DNA of 31,956 nucleotides, from NCBI GenBank assembly GCA_009391275.1, contig VEXF01000016.1, forward strand, positions 1-31,956, read 5' to 3'. Source of the DNA: SAR202 cluster bacterium AD-804-J14_MRT_500m. Lineage in GTDB: Bacteria > Chloroflexota > Dehalococcoidia > UBA3495 > GCA-2712585. The notes beneath the pieces were generated by a model. That model made no database searches and had not been told where the DNA came from. It was given only the letters and a program-made list of their open reading frames with translations. This document shows positions 7,624-15,792 of the stretch, piece by piece; position 1 is the stretch's first letter, and every line of letters begins with the position of its first letter. The position numbers and the translations under genes are program-made.

Positions 7624-8244
7624 ATGCTGCTAGCGCTTTTCCTGTTCAATGAGAATAACAAAACGGCCCCGAAAAAGATTATTTCGGACATTGATCAAAT
7701 TGATTATGAATTGAAATTAACAGGCCTAATGTCCGGGATATATCCAATAGATCACAGCGGAACCAAAGGGAACTCTCTTCTAATCAAAGATACCATCAGG
7801 TCTATCGAAGCTATTAAACAAGAATATGGCTTTCAGCACTATGATTTAGCTTCAATTGGTCCCGAGCATACAGACAAATATGAAGAGGTGAAAAAACGTA
7901 ACGGCCAACTGCATTGGCACCACGCCCCAGAAACTCGATTATTTCTGAGTGGTGGGGGTGCCTTTGGTATTTTTAAAAGGCCCTGGTTAGGAATATGTCT
8001 TTTGAATGCTGGTGGGTTTGTTCAAATCCCTGCCAAGACATACCATTGGTTTGATTACGGAAAAATGGATCCTGTCAGCCCTCCAGAATACACTGCAGTG
8101 CGATTTTGGGAAAACTCAAAAAGCGTCCAGCCTTCTGCGATATCTCACCCAGCAACTAGCGTAGGCAGTGTGGTCGATTGGATCCAGCCATTCCCAACAT
8201 ATGACACCCTATTGACTCTTTTGCACGGTGAACGTAGAAGCTGA
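7624..8244 (+). CDS. mtnD: Acireductone dioxygenase-like cupin
   Basis: Matches the acireductone dioxygenase family, which in methionine salvage oxidises 1,2-dihydroxy-3-keto-5-methylthiopentene. The Fe form gives the methionine keto-acid precursor; the Ni form gives CO, formate and methylthiopropionate. The 206-residue product has the cupin metal motif HWHHAPE, with His97, His99 and Glu103, then His141 in IPAKTYHWFD. These are one residue from the Klebsiella ligands (96, 98, 102, 140), which supports the ATG at 7624 over a TTG 14 codons upstream. GGAAGGA lies 9 nt before it. It starts 58 nt after the sulfurtransferase stop and probably shares that promoter. The metal, and therefore the product, cannot be told. 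No other salvage gene is in the window. Confidence 0.85.
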   Translation: MLLALFLFNENNKTAPKKIISDIDQIDYELKLTGLMSGIYPIDHSGTKGNSLLIKDTIRSIEAIKQEYGFQHYDLASIGPEHTDKYEEVKKRNGQLHWHHAPETRLFLSGGGAFGIFKRPWLGICLLNAGGFVQIPAKTYHWFDYGKMDPVSPPEYTAVRFWENSKSVQPSAISHPATSVGSVVDWIQPFPTYDTLLTLLHGERRS

Positions 8245-8548
8245 TGAAGAACGGTGAACCTGTTGCCTGGTTCGTTGGGTAACAATATCAGTCGGTAGGT
8301 GGTCTTAGCCAGGGGCACTTGGGAATGCCATGGTTGACCGATTCAGAATTATCTGAATATTTCTATTTCTCTATAACAGATATTTGTATGGTTTTTCATG
8401 GGAACTTCTACAATCAGCGTTTTGTGGAGTATGGTTTAGGACCGTACTCCAGTATCAAGTCTGATATGAAGGCATATTTTAGAATATCGAGTCGTACGAT
8501 AAAGGCTTGAATTTTAACGAGCATGAAACTGATTAAAGTTGGCTTTCG

Positions 8549-8578
8549 TTGACGCTTCCTATCACGCAGTGATACATT
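8549..8578 (+). promoter_or_regulatory. Candidate nuo operon promoter
   Basis: TTGACG (8549-8554, 5/6) and TACATT (8573-8578, 4/6) with 18-nt spacing. The leader to nuoA would be about 88 nt. It is the best promoter match in the gap before nuoA. Confidence 0.5.
8560..8574. promoter_or_regulatory. Palindromic operator-like site in nuo promoter spacer
   Basis: A perfect inverted repeat TATCAC-GCA-GTGATA sits between the -35 and -10 boxes and overlaps the first two bases of the -10. A dimeric repressor bound here would block the promoter. The regulator is unknown. Confidence 0.5.
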
Positions 8579-8672
8579 TATGATCGACCTCTTTCACAAC
8601 AAGACTAGGTCTTCCGTGCAGGTTAGGGGTCGGATTTTTAACCAGATAGCTAATTAGCGGGGCTTGAGCCGG

Positions 8673-9041
8673 ATGCCCGAAGAACTGATTCATGATTGGA
8701 CCGCGTTAATCCTTGCGGGGCTGGTTGCTTTAATGGCCATAGGTCTCATGTTCGCGGCTTCCTTTATACTTTCGTCGAGGCGGCGTTCCGCAGAAAAAGA
8801 AATACCTTACGAATGCGGTATACCGCCGACCCCGTATGCTTTTTCCCAAATCAGCATTCGCTACTATATCTTCGCCATCTTATTTCTCATATTTGACGTA
8901 GAAGCGGTTTTTCTTTTTCCGTGGGCCGTTGTGTTTTACAACAATGATGTCGCCTTCTACGCAATGATGATATTCTTAGCCGTCCTCTTATTTGCCGTTG
9001 TCTACGGCTGGAAAAAGGGAGTGCTCGAGTGGAGGAAATAA
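8673..9041 (+). CDS. nuoA: NADH-quinone oxidoreductase subunit A
   Basis: Small membrane subunit of complex I at the quinone-site interface. The 122-residue product has three predicted membrane helices, with the family loop EIPYECGI after the first and [16 protein letters not shown] in the second. The ATG at 8673 is chosen because a GCGGGG stretch lies 10 nt upstream; an earlier TTG at 8664 would sit against that site. First gene of the nuo operon; overlaps nuoB by 13 nt. Confidence 0.95.
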   Translation: MPEELIHDWTALILAGLVALMAIGLMFAASFILSSRRRSAEKEIPYECGIPPTPYAFSQISIRYYIFAILFLIFDVEAVFLFPWAVVFYNNDVAFYAMMIFLAVLLFAVVYGWKKGVLEWRK

Positions 9042-9553
9042 CTTTACCTAGAGGGAACGTCCCCGCGGGGAGCCATGCAAAATCTGCCATGCCGGGTGTT
9101 ATCACCGCTAAATCGGAAGAACTCTTTGCAATGGCACGTAAGTCTTCTCTTTGGACTCTCACCTTTGGCTTAGCATGCTGTGCGATTGAAATGATGTCTA
9201 CTTACATGGCCCATCATGACTTCGACCGATTTGGAGTTGTCACTTGGCCATCTCCCCGTCAGTCAGATGTGATGATAGTTGCAGGTACCGTTGTCAAGAA
9301 AATGGCTGAGCCTATACGGCTTCTATACGAACAGATGCCTGAACCCAAGTGGGTTATTGCAATGGGCAGCTGCGCCACGAATGGGGGGCCATATTACAAA
9401 TCGTATTCGGTGGTGATGGGTGTTGATCATATAATTCCGGTGGATGTATATGTGCCCGGTTGCCCACCACGTCCCGAGGCTCTTATGGATGGAATTCTAA
9501 GCTTGCAAGAGAAGATTATGAGAGATGGTCGTCGTGGCAACCCGGAAACCTAA
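9029..9553 (+). CDS. nuoB: NADH-quinone oxidoreductase subunit B
   Basis: Carries iron-sulfur cluster N2, which passes electrons to quinone. All four N2 cysteines are present: the adjacent pair Cys50-Cys51 in [10 protein letters not shown], Cys115 in [11 protein letters not shown] and Cys145 in VPGCPPRPE. The 174-residue length is normal. The GTG start lies 8 nt after AGGGA and overlaps nuoA. Peripheral arm, cytoplasmic face. Confidence 0.97.
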   Translation: MEEITLPRGNVPAGSHAKSAMPGVITAKSEELFAMARKSSLWTLTFGLACCAIEMMSTYMAHHDFDRFGVVTWPSPRQSDVMIVAGTVVKKMAEPIRLLYEQMPEPKWVIAMGSCATNGGPYYKSYSVVMGVDHIIPVDVYVPGCPPRPEALMDGILSLQEKIMRDGRRGNPET

Positions 9554-10046
9554 AACAGATGATGGTCTCTTGACTTCTGGGTTATCTCAGGAACGCCGTG
9601 AATTCCTCGATATAGTGCTGAACGTGTTAGGTGATTTAGATGCAAAATCAGATTTGATGGCAGATAGGCCACAGATTACCGTCCAAGCCGCTTCAGTCGC
9701 CGATGTTTGTCGCACTTTAAAACAAGATAGCAGGACGCTTTTAAAAACCTTGCTTTGCATAGCGGCCGTAGATTTTAAAGATTCTATACAGGTTATATAT
9801 ATGCTTCTCTCTATGGGGCATGAACAGGTTTTAGCTATTAAAACCGACCTAGATTCCGATGATCCTAAGGTGCCATCGGTAACGTCCGTTTGGGCAGCTG
9901 CAAATTGGCACGAGAGAGAGGCACACGACCTATTCGGTGTCACTTTTGAAGGACACCCCGATCTTTCACCCCTTCTCTTATACGATGGATTCGAAGGCTT
10001 TCCAGGCCGTAAAGACTTCCCGTTCCACGAGTACGATGAGTTCTGA
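9525..10046 (+). CDS. nuoC: NADH-quinone oxidoreductase subunit C
   Basis: Peripheral-arm '30-kDa' subunit that supports NuoD and NuoB. The 173-residue protein ends with the family signature [20 protein letters not shown] and GFPGRKDFP. It overlaps nuoB by 29 nt. It is separate from nuoD here, unlike the NuoCD fusion of enterobacteria, and an extra small gene lies between them. TGA is a true stop here. Confidence 0.95.
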   Translation: MVVVATRKPKTDDGLLTSGLSQERREFLDIVLNVLGDLDAKSDLMADRPQITVQAASVADVCRTLKQDSRTLLKTLLCIAAVDFKDSIQVIYMLLSMGHEQVLAIKTDLDSDDPKVPSVTSVWAAANWHEREAHDLFGVTFEGHPDLSPLLLYDGFEGFPGRKDFPFHEYDEF

Positions 10047-10311
10047 TGTGAAAACGTTAGTATTGAGGGGTCAAATTGCACAGATGGGAGATGCCTTCAT
10101 GGCGACGGTCGAGAAGCTGCCTTTATTCTCCAGAGGGGATTCGCCACTTGAAGCGGAGAACCGTTTGGTGCGTGATTTCAGAAATTGGGTACAAGCGTGC
10201 GAGGAGAGAGGTATCCTGGAACGGGAACTAGAAGATGTAGGCTATAGCGGTATAGATGACGAGACAGAGATACACCTGATATTCTCCGACGATGAGGAAG
10301 GAGAATTATAG
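10036..10311 (+). CDS. Small acidic protein between nuoC and nuoD, unknown function
   Basis: A 91-residue frame starting at ATG 10036, overlapping nuoC by 11 nt and sharing one base with the nuoD start (TAGTG). I do not recognise a family. It is soluble, with no membrane segment or cysteine cluster. It has a helical charged middle (ENRLVRDFRNWVQACEERG) and a strongly acidic tail (DDETEIHLIFSDDEEGEL). A longer start at 9937 would bury most of the extension in nuoC. The tight packing means it is translated with the complex I subunits, so an accessory or assembly role is possible but unproven. Confidence 0.7.
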   Translation: MSSDVKTLVLRGQIAQMGDAFMATVEKLPLFSRGDSPLEAENRLVRDFRNWVQACEERGILERELEDVGYSGIDDETEIHLIFSDDEEGEL

Positions 10312-11432
10312 TGTCCGATCAGATCAATTTGGAAAATACTCAACCCATGGACATCCTAATGAACATGGGCCCACAGCATCCTTCTACCCATGGTGTGTTT
10401 CGGATGCTACTGCGCGTAGATGGCGAGGTCATAGTAGATGCGGAGCCACATATAGGGTACCTTCATCGGGGTTCTGAGAAACTTTGTGAAAGCGAACAAT
10501 ATAGCCAAGTGGTGACGCTCTTTGATCGGCTAGATTACATCTCTAACTTCAATAACGAATGGGTATATTGTCGAGCAGTAGAAAAATTGATGGGCGTGGA
10601 AATCCCGGAACGTGCTGAGTATATACGAGTGATTCTTGGTGAACTCAACCGTGTTGCTAGCCACCTTCTTTTCTTGGGAACTTTTGGTTTGGATGTTGGT
10701 GCCATGACTCCCGTAATGTTTGCGTTTCGTGGCCGAGAGCGCATCCAAGGTTTTTTCGAGGCCGTCAGTGGCGCTCGAATGATGCACAACTACTTTCATA
10801 TCGGGGGCTTGAAAGAAGACGTACCGGAGGACTTTGAAGCGGCTCTTCAGAAATTGATGTCGGATTTGCGTTCTGATGTCGAAGAATGTGATCGATTACT
10901 CAGCTTTAATGAAGTTTTCGTCGCGAGATCTAAAGATGTTGGCCCCATAGATTTAGAAACAGCGATTGATTTTGGATGGACCGGACCTGGCCTACGGGCT
11001 TGTGGGATGCAGTACGATGTACGTCGGGCGGAACCATATTCGATCTATGACCGGTTTGATTTCGAAATTCCAATAGGCCAGGACGGGGATTGTTGGGATC
11101 GCTATTTTGTTCGCGTTTTGGAAATGTACCAGTCCCTATCTATAATCGAACAGGCATTAAAGGATCTTCCAACCGGCCCGGTAATGTCCTTGGGACGACG
11201 ATTGCTTCGTCCTCCACGGGGAGACGTTTACATTCGAGCCGAGAATCCTAGGGGAGAAATAGGAGTGTATCTGGTGAGTGATGGCACCGACAAACCTTAC
11301 CGGATCAAGGTACGGCCACCATCTTTTTGTAACCTTAGTGCTCTTAGACACCTGATTCAGGATACATATATTGCGGATGCTGTTGTTATTCTGGGTTCAC
11401 TGGACATCGTTTTAGGAGAGGTTGATCGGTGA
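10311..11432 (+). CDS. nuoD: NADH-quinone oxidoreductase subunit D
   Basis: The '49-kDa' subunit, which forms the quinone pocket with NuoB. The 373-residue product begins at GTG after AGGAAGGAG. It carries MGPQHPSTHGVFRM (quinone-site loop, His23 and His27), GYLHRGSEKL and the C-terminal GSLDIVLGEVDR. It is evolutionarily related to the NiFe hydrogenase large subunit. It overlaps nuoH by 4 nt. Confidence 0.97.
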   Translation: MSDQINLENTQPMDILMNMGPQHPSTHGVFRMLLRVDGEVIVDAEPHIGYLHRGSEKLCESEQYSQVVTLFDRLDYISNFNNEWVYCRAVEKLMGVEIPERAEYIRVILGELNRVASHLLFLGTFGLDVGAMTPVMFAFRGRERIQGFFEAVSGARMMHNYFHIGGLKEDVPEDFEAALQKLMSDLRSDVEECDRLLSFNEVFVARSKDVGPIDLETAIDFGWTGPGLRACGMQYDVRRAEPYSIYDRFDFEIPIGQDGDCWDRYFVRVLEMYQSLSIIEQALKDLPTGPVMSLGRRLLRPPRGDVYIRAENPRGEIGVYLVSDGTDKPYRIKVRPPSFCNLSALRHLIQDTYIADAVVILGSLDIVLGEVDR

Positions 11433-12592
11433 ATATAGGGGAAATCCTCCGCCTACTTATGGCGTTGTTTATCCTGTTTACCGCCTTGTCTGTGGTTGTA
11501 TTATCCCTTGTTTGGATAGAACGCAAATTTCTAGGTCGGCTCCAGAGACGTCTGGGTCCCACAAGAACTGGACCATTTGGACTTATGCAACCGGTGGCAG
11601 ATGCCGTGAAATTGGTTGTGAAAGAAGATTTAATTCCTTCTTGGGCCGACAAGGCGATTTTTTGGGTGGCGCCTCTCCTAGTTATCATTCCGTCGTTTAT
11701 GATTTGGGTGACGATACCTGCAGCACAAGGCTTGGTTCTTCGCAACCTCGATCTTGGCTTATTTGTGGTTGTCGCTTTGCTGGTACTATCCATTCTTGGG
11801 ATTGTGCTTGCAGGCTGGGGCTCAGCGAACAAATATGGCGCTCTGGGTGGCCTTAGGTCGGCTGCCCAACTGATAAGTTACGAAGTTCCTTTGGTTATGG
11901 TGGTGGTTTCCCTAGCCATTATCGCGGAGTCTTTAGATCTACGGATTATAGCTGCCAGCCAAGTGCCCATAGGTACTGCGCAAAACGTTCTGGTTGAGGC
12001 CGCAGGTAACGGAGCATCTTTCAATCATGTAGGACTGCCGTTCGCCTTGATTTTTCCTCTGGGACTAGTTTTGTTTCTAATAGCGGGATTAGCAGAAGTT
12101 GGACGAACTCCATTCGATATTTATTTCGCCGAATCTGAGATCGTAGGAGGACCATTCGTTGAATACAGTGGGGCACACTGGTCGGTCTTTTTCCTGGCAG
12201 AATACATCAACACTTTCGTGATAGCGGCTCTGACGGCTCTTCTGTTTTTGGGTGGATGGTATGGTCCGGGACTCCCGCCCTGGGTTTGGTTCTTGCTAAA
12301 AACGTATATGATTGTCCTTGTTATCTTCTGGATCAGAGGCACATTCCCCAGGCTCAGGATTGATCAACTAATGGCTTTTGGCTGGAAATGTATGATCCCA
12401 CTATCCTTCATTGGAGTGGTAATGGTCAGTGTATACAGGTTCTATGACTGGCCGGATTGGAGCTTGAGCCTAATGTCTGTGGCCGTTCTTGTTGCGGTAT
12501 CATACGGACTTTATAGGCGCTTTACTCAACCCGTAATTCGACTTGCCCAGAAGTATGGTCGTCAACTCGGGAGGCCTGCAAATGTTAGCTAG
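11429..12592 (+). CDS. nuoH: NADH-quinone oxidoreductase subunit H
   Basis: Membrane subunit linking the quinone site to the proton channels; the family has eight helices. The 387-residue product has PTRTGPFGLMQPVADAVKL near the N-terminus, the acidic loop AEVGRTPFDIYFAESEIVGG that lines the quinone cavity, and WIRGTFPRLRIDQLM. The GTG start overlaps the nuoD stop (GTGA). Confidence 0.97.
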   Translation: MNIGEILRLLMALFILFTALSVVVLSLVWIERKFLGRLQRRLGPTRTGPFGLMQPVADAVKLVVKEDLIPSWADKAIFWVAPLLVIIPSFMIWVTIPAAQGLVLRNLDLGLFVVVALLVLSILGIVLAGWGSANKYGALGGLRSAAQLISYEVPLVMVVVSLAIIAESLDLRIIAASQVPIGTAQNVLVEAAGNGASFNHVGLPFALIFPLGLVLFLIAGLAEVGRTPFDIYFAESEIVGGPFVEYSGAHWSVFFLAEYINTFVIAALTALLFLGGWYGPGLPPWVWFLLKTYMIVLVIFWIRGTFPRLRIDQLMAFGWKCMIPLSFIGVVMVSVYRFYDWPDWSLSLMSVAVLVAVSYGLYRRFTQPVIRLAQKYGRQLGRPANVS

Positions 12593-13088
12593 TGTCAAAG
12601 GTATGTTCTTAACGTTGGTATCAACCTTTAGGAAACCAGTAACAGAACAATACCCTAATAAGCCAAGGCAAATTCAACCTAGGTATATGGGGTTTCCGGC
12701 CCTTACTTGGGATTTTGACGTTGATGAACCGTTCTGTACATCATGCATGGTGTGTATCCGAAATTGCCCAACTCAATGTATGTCCGCGACCATGATGGAT
12801 AACCCTCTGCAAAAAGAAGGAAAGAGTCCACGCAGAAAAATCGTTGAAACTTTTGAAATCAATCTGAACCGCTGCATCTTGTGCGGAATCTGTGTGGAAG
12901 TCTGCAATTTTGATGCCATTGTGATGAGTCACGAACATGAATTAAGCGTTTATGAGCGGAACGGCGACCGGCTTGACCTGATACCCCTGCTTGATATGGG
13001 CAAACGGTATCAATCCAAAACTGGATGGATACCGCCTTCCAAAAGGGTTAAACCTGAGGAATCTGTAGGGAAGAAAACGTCCGCCTAG
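12582..13088 (+). CDS. nuoI: NADH-quinone oxidoreductase subunit I
   Basis: Ferredoxin-like subunit with clusters N6a and N6b, which carry electrons to N2. Two CxxCxxCxxxC motifs are present, at Cys52/55/58/62 and Cys98/101/104/108. The first is followed by the usual Pro and the second by Asn. The ATG at 12582 follows GGGAGG at 12569-12574 by 7 nt and overlaps nuoH by 11 nt. A longer frame from 12543 is rejected. 168 residues. Confidence 0.96.
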   Translation: MLASVKGMFLTLVSTFRKPVTEQYPNKPRQIQPRYMGFPALTWDFDVDEPFCTSCMVCIRNCPTQCMSATMMDNPLQKEGKSPRRKIVETFEINLNRCILCGICVEVCNFDAIVMSHEHELSVYERNGDRLDLIPLLDMGKRYQSKTGWIPPSKRVKPEESVGKKTSA

Positions 13089-13089
13089 T

Positions 13090-13578
13090 ATGACTTGGTT
13101 CTTCTTTATTGTGCTGTCCGTTTTCACCGTAGGGGGTGGGCTTGGCGTGGTGGCTACTCGGAATGTGGTTCATGCTGCGTTGTTTCTCTTGCTGTCTCTT
13201 CTGGGAGTTGCGGGCTTGTATGTGCTTTTGGCATCTGCGTTTTTGGCACTGGTACAAATATTCATTTATGGTGGTGCTATTGTTATAGTCCTACTCTTTG
13301 CTATCATGCTCACAAGGTCTACAGAATACCCGAATATTTCAGATAATCGTCAGTGGCCGTTAGCAGCTATTGGGGCCCTCGTTTTCTTTGGGATGTTGGT
13401 AGCGGCCTTTCGTATTAATAATCCTATAGCCCAAGTTCGTCATCATGTGGAATTTACTGATCTAGGGCGGTCACTTTTTACTGAATGGGCTCTACCTTTT
13501 GAGATCGCATCTATTGTTTTGCTGGTCGCCCTAGTTGGCGCAATTGTTATCGCCAGAGAAGGTGGTCGACGCGGATGA
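13090..13578 (+). CDS. nuoJ: NADH-quinone oxidoreductase subunit J
   Basis: Hydrophobic subunit of the membrane arm; the family has about five helices. The 162-residue product has VVATRNVVHAALFLLLSLLG and the pi-bulge helix region FIYGGAIVIVLLFAIML, known to couple quinone chemistry to proton transfer. It starts one base after nuoI and overlaps nuoK by 4 nt (ATGA). Confidence 0.95.
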   Translation: MTWFFFIVLSVFTVGGGLGVVATRNVVHAALFLLLSLLGVAGLYVLLASAFLALVQIFIYGGAIVIVLLFAIMLTRSTEYPNISDNRQWPLAAIGALVFFGMLVAAFRINNPIAQVRHHVEFTDLGRSLFTEWALPFEIASIVLLVALVGAIVIAREGGRRG

Positions 13579-13883
13579 TAACTTTGGCTCATTTTCAGAT
13601 CGTTAGCGCGGCTCTATTTGCCGTAGGTTTATACGGTGTTTTAGCGCGCCGAAGTGCCGTTCTCATACTCATGTCAATCGAGTTGATGCTCAATGCGGTT
13701 AATCTCAACTTGATAGCAGTGTCCTCATATCTCGAGTCATCGTTGTTTTCAGGCCTAATCATCGCCATTTTCGTGATCACGGTAGCGGCTGCGGAGGTTG
13801 GGTTGGCCCTAGCCATTGTTTTACGGCTATTCCGTAATAGGGCGTCCGTAAACGTCGATGAAATAGATCTGATGAAATGGTAG
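13575..13883 (+). CDS. nuoK: NADH-quinone oxidoreductase subunit K
   Basis: Three-helix proton-path subunit of 102 residues. Both membrane glutamates important in the family are present: Glu36 in MSIELMLNAVNL and Glu74 in VAAAEVGLALAIV. It overlaps nuoJ by 4 nt and precedes nuoL by 11 nt. Confidence 0.97.
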   Translation: MITLAHFQIVSAALFAVGLYGVLARRSAVLILMSIELMLNAVNLNLIAVSSYLESSLFSGLIIAIFVITVAAAEVGLALAIVLRLFRNRASVNVDEIDLMKW

Positions 13884-13894
13884 GCCGTTAACCA

Positions 13895-15790
13895 ATGCTG
13901 AGTATGGAGTGGGCGTGGTTAATTCCGACTATTAGCTTCTTGGCGTTCCCTGTCATAATTTCTCTCCGTCGTACTGTGCCAATGGCCAGCGCCCTAGTTG
14001 CGATCTTGGCAATCCTTGCGGGTTTCGTGGTGTTTTGGTTGGTCACGATAGACCGGATTGACCATGGAGCTACAGGGATAGACTTCTTCTCTTACAAATG
14101 GTTCGAAGTAGGCTCTGTGCAGCTTACGTGGGGTATCATAGTCGACCCACTGACCATTGTGATGTTGGGCCTTGTGACTTTCGTTGCTCTTATGGTCCAG
14201 GTATATTCGATTGGATACATGAGAGGTGATTCAAGGTTCGGTTGGTATTTCGCCTTGCATAGCCTTTTCGCTGCCTCGATGTTAACCGTTGTACTAGCTG
14301 ATAATTTTCTTCTTCTATACATAGCATGGGAATTAGTTGGGCTCTGTTCGTATCTTCTTATTGGGTTTTGGTATGAACTCCGTTCGGCATCCGAAGCTGC
14401 AAAAAAGGCGTTCATTACCACTCGTATAGCAGATGTAGCTCTTCTCATAGGCATTCTGCTCCTCTTTAAAGAGGTAGGGACATTTAGCATGCAAGAAACC
14501 TTCCATCAGGCCGAACTTCTGATGTCTGGTGCACCGAGTGCCCTTTCCAGTACCACTGCCACGGCGTCGGCTATCCTCCTCTTTGTCGGTGCAATGGGCA
14601 AATCTGCCCAATTCCCGTTCCATGTTTGGCTCCCGGATGCCATGGAAGGGCCTACGCCGGTCAGTGCTCTCATTCATGCTGCAACTATGGTGGTCGCCGG
14701 TGTTTTCTTGGTCGCTCGAACATTCACATTGTTCGAGGCTGCGCCAAATGCGCTGCTGGTTGTCGCAATAGTAGGGCTTACTACTACACTCATCGCAGCA
14801 ACGATGGCGCTTGTAGCGACGGACCTAAAGCGCATCTTGGCATACTCCACCATCAGCCATTTAGGCTTGATGATGTTGTCTCTAGGAGCTTTTGGGTATA
14901 CCGCTGCAATATTCCACCTTTTGGCTCATGGCTTCTCCAAAGCCCTTCTCTTCCTCGGCGCAGGTAGTGTTATGCATGGAGCCAATCAAACCGATGTGCG
15001 AAATATGGGTGGGTTGATAAAAGTCATGCCATTCACAGCTATCTTGTTCGGAATAGGGGCGCTGTCTTTAGGAGGCGTTCCGATATTTGCTGGATTCTGG
15101 AGTAAAGATGAGATCTTGATCTCCGTACTTGACCACCGGCACCCTATTTTTATAGCTCTGCTTTTGGTAGCTGTATTTCTCAGCGCGCTCTATATGGCCC
15201 GAGCTTACTTCATAGCTTTCCTCGGGGACTTAAAAGATGAGAATCGGACGGCTCATGAAGCTTCGAGCATCATGCTGATTCCGATGATTTCACTGGGGAT
15301 TCTAGCGTTGACGTTTGGATTTATGGCGTTGGAATGGACAAATGAATATTCAGGTATCGGGTCTTTTCTTTACATGCATAAGCCTCACGGGTTCGAGTTT
15401 AATGTCGCTTTAGGAATTGGGTCTATTGCGATAGCAATTGGGGCTTTTGTCTTAGCATGGTTGATATACCGAGCCAAAGTGATCTCAATAGAACGGCTGA
15501 AGCAGAATTTGAATCCTTTGATTTCCGTAATTGAACGGAAATACTATCTGGACGATATTTATCAATGGACGATAGATCGCGTAGTGTTGGTGTTTTCCGG
15601 CTTTATCGGGTACTTCGACCGGATTGCAATCAACGACATTGCGGTTGATGGCTCAGCTGATTCTATAAAGCTATCGGCTTACAACCTCCGGTATCATATC
15701 ACTGGTCTGATGCAGAATTATGCATTAGGCATGATTATCGGCGCTGTTGGAGTGGCGGTAGCTTGGTGGGCGATCGCGGTGTATGGATAG
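13895..15790 (+). CDS. nuoL: NADH-quinone oxidoreductase subunit L
   Basis: Distal antiporter-like proton channel. The 631-residue product includes the long C-terminal lateral-helix part expected of NuoL. The channel residues are conserved: Glu146 in LYIAWELVGLCSYL, and Lys236 in GAMGKSAQFPFHVWLPDAME, followed by GPTPVSALIHAATMV. Start at ATG 13895, with no strong ribosome site. The stop is 2 nt before the nuoM ATG. Confidence 0.97.
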   Translation: MLSMEWAWLIPTISFLAFPVIISLRRTVPMASALVAILAILAGFVVFWLVTIDRIDHGATGIDFFSYKWFEVGSVQLTWGIIVDPLTIVMLGLVTFVALMVQVYSIGYMRGDSRFGWYFALHSLFAASMLTVVLADNFLLLYIAWELVGLCSYLLIGFWYELRSASEAAKKAFITTRIADVALLIGILLLFKEVGTFSMQETFHQAELLMSGAPSALSSTTATASAILLFVGAMGKSAQFPFHVWLPDAMEGPTPVSALIHAATMVVAGVFLVARTFTLFEAAPNALLVVAIVGLTTTLIAATMALVATDLKRILAYSTISHLGLMMLSLGAFGYTAAIFHLLAHGFSKALLFLGAGSVMHGANQTDVRNMGGLIKVMPFTAILFGIGALSLGGVPIFAGFWSKDEILISVLDHRHPIFIALLLVAVFLSALYMARAYFIAFLGDLKDENRTAHEASSIMLIPMISLGILALTFGFMALEWTNEYSGIGSFLYMHKPHGFEFNVALGIGSIAIAIGAFVLAWLIYRAKVISIERLKQNLNPLISVIERKYYLDDIYQWTIDRVVLVFSGFIGYFDRIAINDIAVDGSADSIKLSAYNLRYHITGLMQNYALGMIIGAVGVAVAWWAIAVYG

Positions 15791-15792
15791 AC

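Larger units (their letters stand above)
8245..8672. other. Intergenic region and nuo leader
   Basis: A 428-nt gap between the dioxygenase and nuoA. It contains the candidate nuo promoter and palindrome described separately, and a 5-bp inverted repeat AAGAC-TAG-GTCTT at 8601-8613 in the predicted leader. A 63-codon TTG-start frame at 8319-8510 has no recognisable motif or ribosome site and is not called. No RNA gene is recognised. Confidence 0.5.

Noticed and set aside
8319..8510. 63-codon TTG-start frame before nuoA
   Set aside because: No ribosome site and no recognisable motif; it lies in the gap that carries the nuo promoter.
12543..12581. Longer nuoI start
   Set aside because: It adds 13 residues inside nuoH; GGAGG sits correctly for the ATG at 12582.
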